From contig MWDD01000006.1 in NCBI GenBank assembly GCA_002070375.1, forward strand, positions 1-64,000: 64,000 nucleotides of DNA. The letters are read 5' to 3'. A program made the position numbers and the translations under genes. The notes beneath the pieces were generated by a model. That model ran no database searches. It had not been told where the DNA came from and saw nothing but the letters and a program-made list of their open reading frames with translations. The stretch is from a bacterium ADurb.Bin157 (GTDB lineage Bacteria > Muiribacteriota > Ozemobacteria > Ozemobacterales > Ozemobacteraceae). Positions 27,201 to 35,811 of this stretch are shown one piece after another (within the stretch, counting starts at the first letter, position 1; every line of letters starts with the position of its first letter).

Positions 27201-28718
27201 TTATCTCAGGCGTGAATACTGTTTTGGGTCAAAAGCTTCTCTAATCGCTTCACCAATGAATGAAACCAACAACAGAGTCAGAAACATTGCGATAGTCGGC
27301 GAAAGAATAAGCCATGGCTTAGTTAAATTGCCTAAGCCCTGCCCAAGAAGCTCACCCCAAGAAGGAGTCGGAGCAGGAAGCCCGAAGCCCAAAAAGTCAA
27401 GAGAAACTAACGAACCGATTCCCGCGATAACGGCAAAGGGAGCGAATGATATTACCGGCGTGAGGGCATTGGGAAGAATGTGTTTAAAAATTATTGTAGA
27501 GTCATTGCAGCCTATAGCTTTTGCCGCAGCCACATAATCTTTTGATTTTTCACGTAAAAATTCTGCGCGAATATAGTAAGTCATGCCCATCCAGTTAAAC
27601 ATTACCAAAATGCCGACAAGCATCCAGAAGTTCGGTATCATTATTGAGGCAAATATCATTACTGTGTATAAAAAAGGCATGGCTGACCATATTTCGACAA
27701 ATCTTTGCATTACTATATCAAATTTTCCACCGTAGTAACCCAACAAGGCACCAAAAGAAATGCCGATACAATAGCTTAAAAAGTTGGTTAACAAAGCAAA
27801 TGCCAATGAAATTCTGAAACCGTAAACCATACGTGCAAATACATCACGACCACGGTCGTCCGTACCTAATATATGATTACCCTTCGGCGGCGTAACACCT
27901 TCTTTTAAGGGTAGCTTACCTGCAAGAGCCAGATTTCTGAAAAGCATCGGAGCATCAAGTGAAGCCCAACTTTCGGGGGCGCTGTATTGTTCTTTGAGAG
28001 TTTTTGCATCAGGCTTATCTGCCGGAATCTCAAACAAAGCTTCTTCAAAGAAAGCATCACGCCAGCTCCCCTTTGCCCATGTCGGCGGATGAGGGGGCCT
28101 GCAAGGCAATTCATCCAACAAAGACTCTGTGGGCCCATATGGATAAAGGGGCATCCAAACCCAGTCGTCACCCCACACATTGTTGTATTGAATGTCTTCC
28201 TGACTTGCGGTTCCGAGTCTCAGACGCTTTGCACGTTCTGAATTTCGCTGTTTGTAAATTTCTTTCATTGCGCGATAATTTGGAGAACCATAACCGGACA
28301 TACCAAAATCACGCGCTTTCTCATAGCTGAACAGAGTAAACTTAACTTTTCCTTGATATTTTACGAAAATTGCTGTGCCATTTATCAGAAACTCAGCAAA
28401 AAAAGATAAAACAAACAAAGTTATTACAATAATAAATGAATAATAACCACGTTTTAAACTTTTAAATTTTCGCCAACGCCTTTTAAATATCGGACTCGTA
28501 AAAAACATTGAAAACGAGTCGCCGATTGAAGCCATGACAGGAGTCAAATAAACAGTTGCCAATGCGGCCAGAATAAGACTTATTACGCCTTCGACGTGAT
28601 TATTGCTTGTAAGAGATTTCACACCGATTTCAGGACAAAGTCGGTATAAAATTGCCCAGAATATGAAGAAAGCAATAGCGTCAAATAATCTTTTATTGTT
28701 TTCGTATTTTTCTTTCAT
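27201..28718 (-). CDS. Peptide ABC transporter permease, YejE/OppC type, with enlarged external loop
   Basis: 505 residues. The C-terminal 230 are a standard type I importer permease (LGTDDRGRDVFARMVYGFRI, then EAA loop in AAAKAIGCNDS, then SLDFLGFGLPAPTPSWGELL). This is closest in pattern to YejE, permease of the YejABEF peptide/microcin C importer. The N-terminus has two or three extra hydrophobic segments, and the loop before the transport domain is enlarged, with a Pro-rich stretch at about residues 205-225. It is much longer than usual OppC (about 300). The start overlaps the YejB-like stop by four bases. Confidence 0.85.
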   Translation of the reverse strand: MKEKYENNKRLFDAIAFFIFWAILYRLCPEIGVKSLTSNNHVEGVISLILAALATVYLTPVMASIGDSFSMFFTSPIFKRRWRKFKSLKRGYYSFIIVITLFVLSFFAEFLINGTAIFVKYQGKVKFTLFSYEKARDFGMSGYGSPNYRAMKEIYKQRNSERAKRLRLGTASQEDIQYNNVWGDDWVWMPLYPYGPTESLLDELPCRPPHPPTWAKGSWRDAFFEEALFEIPADKPDAKTLKEQYSAPESWASLDAPMLFRNLALAGKLPLKEGVTPPKGNHILGTDDRGRDVFARMVYGFRISLAFALLTNFLSYCIGISFGALLGYYGGKFDIVMQRFVEIWSAMPFLYTVMIFASIMIPNFWMLVGILVMFNWMGMTYYIRAEFLREKSKDYVAAAKAIGCNDSTIIFKHILPNALTPVISFAPFAVIAGIGSLVSLDFLGFGLPAPTPSWGELLGQGLGNLTKPWLILSPTIAMFLTLLLVSFIGEAIREAFDPKQYSRLR

Positions 28719-29947
28719 GAGAATCGTATCCTTGGGTCGATTATACAGTAGAGCAAATCGGAAATAATATTACCGATAAGCTTGAGCATGGAAGCAATTA
28801 CGAGAATCCCAAGGGTGACGGGATAATCTCTTGCAATCAAAGATTCATAGCCTAACAAACCAAAACCGTTTATATTGAAAACTTTTTCAATCAAATACGA
28901 GCCGGCCAGAATAAGCGAAAACATATGCCCCAAGCCTGTGGCCAAAGGAATCAAAGAATTTCGCAAAGCATGTTTAAAAATTACCGTCTTCTCTGAAAGA
29001 CCCTTGGCAAAAGCCGTTCTTACATAGTCTTGTCCCAGGTTTTCCATTAATGAGTTTTTCATTAATACGGTCATCGATGCGAAAGAACCCAAAACATAAC
29101 AGAAAACAGGCAAAAGCATATGCCAGCCAACATCTAAAAATCTGCCAAATCCTGTTAAGTCGCTATGCTTGCCTTGAGGAAGCTTTATAACCTTATCTTT
29201 GGGCAAAGCTTTAAATGCAGGGTGCTCAGAATTAATAAAAGATTTCTCGGTATCTTTGATGTCCTTTAAATCTTCATGTTTTGCAATTTCCGCAGCGGGC
29301 AGATCAGAGACTTTGCCGCCGTCTTGTATATAAGAATAAAGCTTTGAATCCGGGGTTATTAAAGTGCTTTCAACACCACCCAAAGGAACAATATTGAGAA
29401 ATGAGCCGCCCCCTAACAGCATAAGCAAAAGCACACCGGCAGTCCAGCCCGGAATAGAATACGCTATAAAAACAAAAATCGAACTGCCCGTATCAAACCC
29501 GGAGCCGTGTTTAACCGCCTTCCAAACTCCAAGCGGAATACATATGCTGTATGAAAGCAGAAAGCCGGTCAAACCAAATATAATCGAGATCGGGAACTTT
29601 TCTACTATCAGATCCCAGACGGGGCGAGAATATGTGTCAGAACGCCCTAAATCAAGATGCAACACGCGCCAGAGCCAAATTGCATAAGCGTGATAAAAAG
29701 GCTTATCAAACCCGTATATCTCTTTTAGACGAGTCATCATTTCTTCAGAAATCTGACCCTGAGTGTCCATACTTGAAGCAGTGCCGCCCCCGGCTTCGCC
29801 TGACTGCGACATAGCCTGCTGATAACGCAATATGGCCTGTTCTACAGGGCCGCCGGGAACAAACCTGGTCACAGTAAAACATAAAAACGTAATACCGATA
29901 AAAGTCGGTATCATCAACAAAAATCTTCGAATGAAATAACTATACAT
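28715..29947 (-). CDS. Peptide ABC transporter permease, YejB/OppB type
   Basis: 410 residues. The start FIRRFLLMIPTFIGITFLCF and FVPGGPVEQA match YejB, as do GFDKPF, the EAA loop YVRTAFAKGLSEKTVIFKH, and NGFGLLGYES near the C-terminus. A Gly/Ser-rich insertion at about residues 44-65 and an extra external segment at about 205-280 are not in standard OppB. It forms the translocation channel with the YejE-like protein. The ATG overlaps the final base of the binding-protein stop (TAATG), indicating coupled translation. Confidence 0.87.
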   Translation of the reverse strand: MYSYFIRRFLLMIPTFIGITFLCFTVTRFVPGGPVEQAILRYQQAMSQSGEAGGGTASSMDTQGQISEEMMTRLKEIYGFDKPFYHAYAIWLWRVLHLDLGRSDTYSRPVWDLIVEKFPISIIFGLTGFLLSYSICIPLGVWKAVKHGSGFDTGSSIFVFIAYSIPGWTAGVLLLMLLGGGSFLNIVPLGGVESTLITPDSKLYSYIQDGGKVSDLPAAEIAKHEDLKDIKDTEKSFINSEHPAFKALPKDKVIKLPQGKHSDLTGFGRFLDVGWHMLLPVFCYVLGSFASMTVLMKNSLMENLGQDYVRTAFAKGLSEKTVIFKHALRNSLIPLATGLGHMFSLILAGSYLIEKVFNINGFGLLGYESLIARDYPVTLGILVIASMLKLIGNIISDLLYCIIDPRIRFS

Positions 29948-31968
29948 TATTTAATTTCCCCCGTAGGCGCTTCGTAGTTTTCATCCCACCATCTCACGAT
30001 CTCTTCACCTATGGGAAGCTTTGTTCCTTTTGCTCTGGCCTCTTTTAAAGCGGCCTCCTTATTTTCATCAAACCACCACAAAGACAAGAGACTGCGTTCA
30101 TCACCGGTCTTAGAAAGAATATATTCGGGCATACCAAATTTATCCCAGAAAAGTAGTCTGGTATGAGCGGCAAACCAGCCTAAAGCATATAAATGCTCTT
30201 CGGTTGCTATTTTATCAATTTCTCTGACAGCTTCAATTCTTTCGCTTGCCTTAAACATTAATGGATATTTTTCACAAATCTCATCTACACGAGCATTTTT
30301 AAAACCCCAAATATTGTTGTTATTATTTCTGTCAGCAAATTTAGAATGCATAGAGCTTTCAGGATTAGGAAACATAATTCCGCTGTAAGCTCTTGAGCTT
30401 ATTTCGAAGTTGCGTTCACCGACTTCTTTTATATCTGTTGCCCAAGTAACAAGCTTTAGATTTAGCTTAATACCGACATCCTTAAGGTCTTCTTGTAAAA
30501 TAGTGTAGATTCTTTCTGAAGATTTCTGTGTTAAGTTCAAAGAAACTTCAAAACGTTTACCATCTTTTACTAACCAACCCTGAGAATCTCGATTCTTTTG
30601 CAGCCAACCGGCTTCTTCAAGAAGCTCAACAGCTTTATCGGGGTTATAGCGCATTTTAGGATTATCGGGATTTTCATAAGGAGAATTCGGATAAAATGAA
30701 TCCAAAAATTCGTATTCATTAAAAAACAACTTATCCATCATTTTTTCTCTATTATACAAATATGCAAAAGCCTTCCTGACGCGGATATCATCAAAAGGAG
30801 GCTTTCTCATATTAAAAGCTATCCCTGAAGTGCCAATCGGACGATGTGTATAAATTTTTCTTCGCTGTATCCAACCATTGGCAATAGGCAACATTTTGGC
30901 AGAAATAAATTCTTGATGCCACTCGCGAGCCACATTTACCATCATCCAGTCAACTTCACCCTTTTTGAATTTCTCTTTCACCAAATTTTCATCTTGAACA
31001 AAAATAAAATGAAGCTTGTCAAAATTGTAATAACCTGTGGTTCGTTCAAGTTGAGTCTGCCACCAGTCTGCTCTTCTTACTAAGACTATTTCTTCGTTAA
31101 CTTTTGCGCTTTCATATGCATAAGGTCCCGAGCCCGGCATAAGCTTAAATTGATATTCATCCAAGTATTTTTTTCCGTCTATTTTACTTATTATGTGCCC
31201 CGGCAGAACTGTCATAAAGCCCATAGACATAAATGCGCGCCAATTGAGCTGTTTTGACTTAACCATAATGATCTTGTCTGTTAAAGCAACAGGACATTCA
31301 TATTTATTATAATAATCTACAGTAAACGGATCATCAATTGATGGGTCTGTGTAAAGTTTCCAACTGTAAACAAAGTCACTAGCAACAACGGGTTTGCCGT
31401 CAGACCACTTAGCTCTTTCATCAAGCTCAAAAAAGAAGGTTACTTTATCATCGGCTATTGCCCATCTTTTTGCCAAATTCGGCGAATAATCATAGGTAAT
31501 AGGGTCTAAATCAAGCAATGTTTCGTAGCAAAAACCGCTTAAAGTGCTTGTGAAAACCGAGTTAGCATTCTTTCCGACTGTTCGCAATGTCGGAGGAAAA
31601 GAGCTCTCAACGCATGTTAAGGTTCCGCCCTTTTTTGCACGCTTGTCACCAAAACCTTTGTAGGTAGTATTAGTTTCCCAATTCAATGAGGCAACCAATT
31701 TTGCAATTTCTTCCGGTGCTAACTCCGCAGGACTCTTATCAGAAATTTCATCAAACACAGAAGCACCTACGGCGGGCCCATTGAATTGAACTCTTTTAAG
31801 AGCCTCGGTAAGACTTTTGAGTGCGGCAGTGTTTTCTTTGAGTGCTGCTAAACTTTCTTTTATAAGCTCAGCATGTGAAGCTGCCTCACCCTCTGCTCCT
31901 TGAGCAGTCACGCCAATCAACAAAAACATGGCAAACAACGAAACGAGAAACAAAAATTTTGGCTTCAA
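29947..31968 (-). CDS. Periplasmic peptide-binding protein, family 5 (YejA/OppA-like)
   Basis: 673 residues. Translation probably starts at a TTG, nine bases after AAGGAG, giving a normal signal peptide ending near TAQGA; no lipobox Cys is visible. A coiled-coil-like stretch at about 30-70 precedes the solute-binding domain, which has family features such as LAKRWAIADDKVTFFFELD, AKWSDGKPVVASDF and GSGPYAY. It captures peptides and delivers them to the YejB/YejE-like channel. A good promoter lies at 31998-32026, so the five-gene transporter is its own operon. Confidence 0.88.
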   Translation of the reverse strand: MKPKFLFLVSLFAMFLLIGVTAQGAEGEAASHAELIKESLAALKENTAALKSLTEALKRVQFNGPAVGASVFDEISDKSPAELAPEEIAKLVASLNWETNTTYKGFGDKRAKKGGTLTCVESSFPPTLRTVGKNANSVFTSTLSGFCYETLLDLDPITYDYSPNLAKRWAIADDKVTFFFELDERAKWSDGKPVVASDFVYSWKLYTDPSIDDPFTVDYYNKYECPVALTDKIIMVKSKQLNWRAFMSMGFMTVLPGHIISKIDGKKYLDEYQFKLMPGSGPYAYESAKVNEEIVLVRRADWWQTQLERTTGYYNFDKLHFIFVQDENLVKEKFKKGEVDWMMVNVAREWHQEFISAKMLPIANGWIQRRKIYTHRPIGTSGIAFNMRKPPFDDIRVRKAFAYLYNREKMMDKLFFNEYEFLDSFYPNSPYENPDNPKMRYNPDKAVELLEEAGWLQKNRDSQGWLVKDGKRFEVSLNLTQKSSERIYTILQEDLKDVGIKLNLKLVTWATDIKEVGERNFEISSRAYSGIMFPNPESSMHSKFADRNNNNNIWGFKNARVDEICEKYPLMFKASERIEAVREIDKIATEEHLYALGWFAAHTRLLFWDKFGMPEYILSKTGDERSLLSLWWFDENKEAALKEARAKGTKLPIGEEIVRWWDENYEAPTGEIK

Positions 31969-31997
31969 TTTGTTTGTCTCCTTCCCTATTGGGTTTC

Positions 31998-32026
31998 TTT
32001 ATACAGACTTAACAGCTTACAAGCAA
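31998..32026 (-). promoter_or_regulatory. Predicted promoter of the peptide-transport operon
   Basis: On the minus strand TTGCTT and TATAAA are separated by 17 bases. The start of transcription would lie about 20 bases upstream of the binding protein's ribosome binding site. Confidence 0.6.
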
Positions 32027-32054
32027 CGCTCATTATTTTGCAAGTCTATTTTTT

Positions 32055-32627
32055 TTATTTCTTAATTTTTCCTAATGAAGGCTCTTTGTCAGCATCTACC
32101 CAATACCAAAGATAGCGCAAATCATCATTATAGCGATAAACGTCAGAAAAAAACAAACCGCTTGCTGAAATTTCCTGCCCCGAACCGACAATAAATGATT
32201 TACCGCTTTTCTTATGCCGCATCTTTATTAGCCCCTTCAAAACACAAAACCGCTCAAAACCATCGACACACTTCATTACAAAAATAGTATCATTTTCAAT
32301 CGCACCTAAAGTATGAGCCGTTTCTACGAAGAGCTCACCCGCACCGTTCTTCACCCCTACTCCGCCTTCTGCTACTCGCAAATAGTTTTCCGTTTCATTT
32401 AAGAGTGCCTTTGTGGAATTAGCCAAACGCAACTCACCGCCATTTCGAAGCTTTATAAAGTAAACGTTTGTCTCTTCGGTCAAATAATAACCGTCTTCAG
32501 TTAATGCAGCCTCCCCAAACAAAACAAAATCGCTGCTGTAACAGGGGCTTAAAACAAGAAAAAATAAAAATATTACTATTAAATACTTATTCAACCGCAA
32601 AAATATGCACCATTTTGTTCGCAGCAT
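32055..32627 (-). CDS. Exported FecR-like protein
   Basis: 190 residues with a hydrophobic signal sequence (LIVIFLFFLVLSPC). The centre resembles a FecR domain: NGGELRLANSTKALLN followed by LRVAEGGVGVKNGAG, FVETAHTLGAI and a closing VGSGQEIS. In signalling systems FecR passes surface signals to an anti-sigma route, but many exported FecR-domain proteins have unknown roles. The frame overlaps the preceding NHL gene by 41 bases; a TTG at 32594 could be the true start. No clear ribosome binding site, so translation may be coupled to the upstream gene. Confidence 0.55.
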   Translation of the reverse strand: MLRTKWCIFLRLNKYLIVIFLFFLVLSPCYSSDFVLFGEAALTEDGYYLTEETNVYFIKLRNGGELRLANSTKALLNETENYLRVAEGGVGVKNGAGELFVETAHTLGAIENDTIFVMKCVDGFERFCVLKGLIKMRHKKSGKSFIVGSGQEISASGLFFSDVYRYNDDLRYLWYWVDADKEPSLGKIKK

Positions 32628-34089
32628 CTGCTACCGCAAGTTTTCCGTCATTTCGCAAAGCCAATGAAGTAGGGATCCAAGGCTCCGGCAAACCTGACGG
32701 TGATGATATTTCTAAAAGAACCCTACCCTTTTGATCAAAACGCTTCACAACAGAATTAACACCGTCACAAATCCAAAAGCTCCCCCAAAAATCGTATTCA
32801 AACCCTGAAACTTCCTTACAGGCTGTATTAACAGAGGACTCCAGAGTCCCCATGGGGTTAAAAACTTTCATAATTCCGTTTTTTTGCATGACAAATAATG
32901 AGTCTTCATCAGCTCTTACACTTATAGGAGACTCTATCGGAGCTTCGTGCGTAGAAACAAATGTCCCCAGAAAAGTGCCTTTTAAGTCAAAACATAGAAT
33001 GCCCGAGTTTCCTCTGTCGGGAACCCACATTTCTTCGTGCCTAAAACAAACAGAACCGGGAAAATCTAAAAATAAACCGGCAGACTTATCAGACTTTATT
33101 GAATTTTGCCATAGTCCCGAGCTATTAAACAAATGCAATGCATGATTTGAATAATCTGACACAAAAATCATATCGCCCAAAATTGCGATAGCAACCGGAA
33201 GCCCCAGCTGACCGTCCTTTGTTCCTTTCTCACCAAAAGCCTTTTGCATTTCACCTTTTTCTGTAAAATACTGCAACCGACGTTTCTGGCTGTCAAGCAC
33301 CCACAAATTGCCTTCCCTTCCCCATTGAACATCTTGCGGCCAAGCAACATATCTGTCAGAAGGCGATTCTAAAACCGAAAAGCTGTTTTTATACACAAAA
33401 ACTGCATTTTCAGGAAGCTCAACCAAGGCTTTTGAAGTAATAACCGGCTCTAAAACAACCCCGGACTTAAATATATCTTCGGGGGTTCCGCTTAAAACAT
33501 TAGTTTCAGGATTTCCGAACAGCAAATCATCATCTGCGGCAACCGAGTCTTCTGTAAGTTCTTCTTCTTCTTCTTCTTCTTCTTCTTCTTCTTCAACTGT
33601 TGCGGGGGCAACAACTTCTTCTGTTTGGGTAGCGATGTTTAAAACTTGTTCTGTTTTTTCTTCAGAATAATCCGGTTTTATGTATCCCCCCAAATGCTCG
33701 GAAGCAGCAGCTTCATCTTCTTGAGTTTCAAAAATGCTTAGCAAAAAACTTAATTCTTCCGGCATATTTGTTGCGGGAACAGTCGTTATCTCATAAATTC
33801 CGCTTTCAGGCGCTTTAAACTCTGTAATGCCTCGCAAATTCTCAAAACTTACCTTTTCATCTGAGGTTAGTTTTATTTTTGCTACAATAACCCCACCTTT
33901 TACTCGTTCATTTCTCTCTTGTATTGTAAATTTAACTAATGAACCTTTCTTTAAAAGCACATAATTACTGATCTTTGCATAGGTATCACGTGCGGCAGGG
34001 AAAACTCCCCTGTATTCAAAAAGTCTTGCCCCCTCGCAATTTACAGCTAAAAGCATCATACAAAAAAAGAAAGTAAGTATTTTTTTCAT
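32587..34089 (-). CDS. Exported NHL-repeat (beta-propeller) protein with a Glu homopolymer
   Basis: 500 residues. A signal peptide ends near VNCEGA. Residues about 25-120 form a beta-rich domain with the pattern SGIYEITTVPA. An acidic linker with about 12 consecutive Glu (from GAA repeats) lies near residue 167. The C-terminal 260 residues are an NHL-type propeller: VQWGREGNLWVLDSQKRRLQ, IFVSDYSNHALHLF, MWVPDRGNSGILCFD, FWICDGVNSVVKRFD and LAVADAANKMVH. NHL propellers bind protein, carbohydrate or nucleic acid; the ligand here is unknown. It starts four bases after the upstream stop. Confidence 0.75.
   Translation of the reverse strand: MKKILTFFFCMMLLAVNCEGARLFEYRGVFPAARDTYAKISNYVLLKKGSLVKFTIQERNERVKGGVIVAKIKLTSDEKVSFENLRGITEFKAPESGIYEITTVPATNMPEELSFLLSIFETQEDEAAASEHLGGYIKPDYSEEKTEQVLNIATQTEEVVAPATVEEEEEEEEEEEELTEDSVAADDDLLFGNPETNVLSGTPEDIFKSGVVLEPVITSKALVELPENAVFVYKNSFSVLESPSDRYVAWPQDVQWGREGNLWVLDSQKRRLQYFTEKGEMQKAFGEKGTKDGQLGLPVAIAILGDMIFVSDYSNHALHLFNSSGLWQNSIKSDKSAGLFLDFPGSVCFRHEEMWVPDRGNSGILCFDLKGTFLGTFVSTHEAPIESPISVRADEDSLFVMQKNGIMKVFNPMGTLESSVNTACKEVSGFEYDFWGSFWICDGVNSVVKRFDQKGRVLLEISSPSGLPEPWIPTSLALRNDGKLAVADAANKMVHIFAVE
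33559..33594. repeat. (TTC)12 microsatellite inside the NHL-repeat gene
   Basis: Twelve uninterrupted TTC units on the plus strand encode the poly-Glu run on the minus strand. Unit gain or loss would keep the frame, changing only the length of the acidic linker. Confidence 0.9.
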
Positions 34090-34093
34090 TATT

Positions 34094-35011
34094 TTATTTC
34101 AACCAAACAGACTTAGGATACAATTTTGACAACTTTTCAAAGATAATGTTAGATTCTTGAAAAGCATTATTACTACGATAATGTAAGGCTAAAACCGCTA
34201 ATCCGTGTTCAACATTCTTGATTCTCGGCTCCCCTGTTATACAGTCTAAAAACAGCTTTGTGGAAACATGAGGAAACATCTCTGCACAAGCTAAGCCTGC
34301 GAGAAAATTTTTTTCAACCTGTTTCAGAGGCAAATACATTGGACTAAGCACATCTTCGAGCATTTTTGAGACTCTGTGATTTTGACTCTTCTTTACGCTG
34401 TTAATAAACCGAGCATAAGCCCGAAGCTTTCTATCACAAGCCATATCATAAATCATAGTAACAGGTAACCCGGAAAAACCGGAATAGTCTTTACACAAAG
34501 TTAAATTGCTTGACTTGCCTAATGCCATATCGCTTACAGCAAGCATAAATGTTAAATGAGCTTTTTCTACGACAGGCAAATAACCATTATCATACGGAAA
34601 GAAACTATCATAAGACAATAATTTACCAATTAGACGGTTCCCTTCTTCGGTAAGCATGTCTTCAGGTTTTAAAGATGACAATAAAACCTCAAATTCAGCC
34701 CTGCTATAACTTTTTCCGAGCTGTTTAAGCCACATTAAAGCCATTTCAGCATCAGAAGAATCTCTTATTTCATAAGTATAAATATATCTCATAGAAATAA
34801 GAGCATCAAAAAGCTCACTGTCAGTTGTTTTATCGTTTGCGACAACCTTTTCGATTGTTTTTAAGCGTTCAAAAGGATTTACAGATTTTTTGATTATACG
34901 TTCCAAACCGCACCATTCTGTTTGGTAGTAAGAAACAGAATTTGGTGCCGCACATAAAACGCTAGCTGCAAACAACAATAAAATACAGACTAACGCTTTT
35001 AAGTAGTTCAT
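34094..35011 (-). CDS. Exported protein of unknown function
   Basis: 305 residues. A signal peptide ends near SVLCAA. The rest is mostly alpha-helical by pattern, with repeated short amphipathic stretches such as LLSYDSFFPYDNG and FLAGLACAEMFP, and the end (AFQESNIIFEKLSKLYPKS) looks like the last helices of a TPR/Sel1-like solenoid. I do not recognise the family. Its start overlaps the engB stop by four bases and the next gene starts four bases after it, so it is translated within the lon-engB transcript. Confidence 0.6.
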   Translation of the reverse strand: MNYLKALVCILLLFAASVLCAAPNSVSYYQTEWCGLERIIKKSVNPFERLKTIEKVVANDKTTDSELFDALISMRYIYTYEIRDSSDAEMALMWLKQLGKSYSRAEFEVLLSSLKPEDMLTEEGNRLIGKLLSYDSFFPYDNGYLPVVEKAHLTFMLAVSDMALGKSSNLTLCKDYSGFSGLPVTMIYDMACDRKLRAYARFINSVKKSQNHRVSKMLEDVLSPMYLPLKQVEKNFLAGLACAEMFPHVSTKLFLDCITGEPRIKNVEHGLAVLALHYRSNNAFQESNIIFEKLSKLYPKSVWLK

Positions 35012-35811
35012 TTTTTTTCTTCCTCTTTATTTACTCTGTTTTTATTAGGTCTCGGCGGTCGATTTTTTTTCACGCCACCGGCATTTTCGGGCCTTTTGGG
35101 CTTCGGTGAAGAATTAGACTGAGGATTCGCTTTATCCGGTCTTTCAGACTTGTGCGAATTTTGTCTTTGTCCGTCCTCATTTTTTGAAACCCGTTTTGCC
35201 GGCCTGTTATCAGATACTTTAAAGACAAATCCCGAAATAACTTTTTCAACGGCATCTAAGAATTCTTCTCGCCCCACAAAATTCTTCGAGGAATACAAAA
35301 TATTGAAAACTCCGCGAATGTCTCTTGTTATACTGTTTCTCATTTTTACAACTTGTTGATTGCTCAATTTATCAGTTTTTGTGAGCACAACGAAACCGTT
35401 CAAATGCTGCTCTCTGATCCATTCATACATCTGGAAATCTAAGGGAGTGGGGCGATGCCTTATATCCAATACTTGAACGACTCCTTTCAAGTTCTTACAC
35501 TCACAAAAGAACTCGTTCATCATAAGCTGAATTTTTGCTCTGGTATTTTTTGAGGCTTTTGCATAACCGTAACCCGGCAAATCTACTATATAAAATGAAT
35601 CATTTATACAATAGAAATTTATAGTTAACGTCTTGCCGGGCATTGAACTGGTACGTGCCAATTCTCTTCTTCCCGTTAAAGCGTTTATTAAAGATGATTT
35701 TCCCACATTACTGCGCCCAACCAATGCAATAATTGGGAGATTGTCGGCGGGAAAACCCTCTTTTGAAGTTATACAGGCGCTAAAAGTCGCCGAAGTTATT
35801 TTAATTGTCAT
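35008..35811 (-). CDS. engB: Ribosome biogenesis GTPase EngB/YsxC with basic C-terminal tail
   Basis: 267 residues; typical EngB is about 200. G1 is GRSNVGKSS at 32-40, G3 is DLPGYGYA, G4 is TKTDK and G5 is YSSK-like. EngB helps assemble the large ribosomal subunit. The last 65 residues are an added low-complexity tail rich in Lys, Arg, Asn and Pro, probably disordered and RNA-binding. The gene overlaps lon (ATGA) upstream and the exported protein downstream by four bases. Confidence 0.93.
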   Translation of the reverse strand: MTIKITSATFSACITSKEGFPADNLPIIALVGRSNVGKSSLINALTGRRELARTSSMPGKTLTINFYCINDSFYIVDLPGYGYAKASKNTRAKIQLMMNEFFCECKNLKGVVQVLDIRHRPTPLDFQMYEWIREQHLNGFVVLTKTDKLSNQQVVKMRNSITRDIRGVFNILYSSKNFVGREEFLDAVEKVISGFVFKVSDNRPAKRVSKNEDGQRQNSHKSERPDKANPQSNSSPKPKRPENAGGVKKNRPPRPNKNRVNKEEEKK

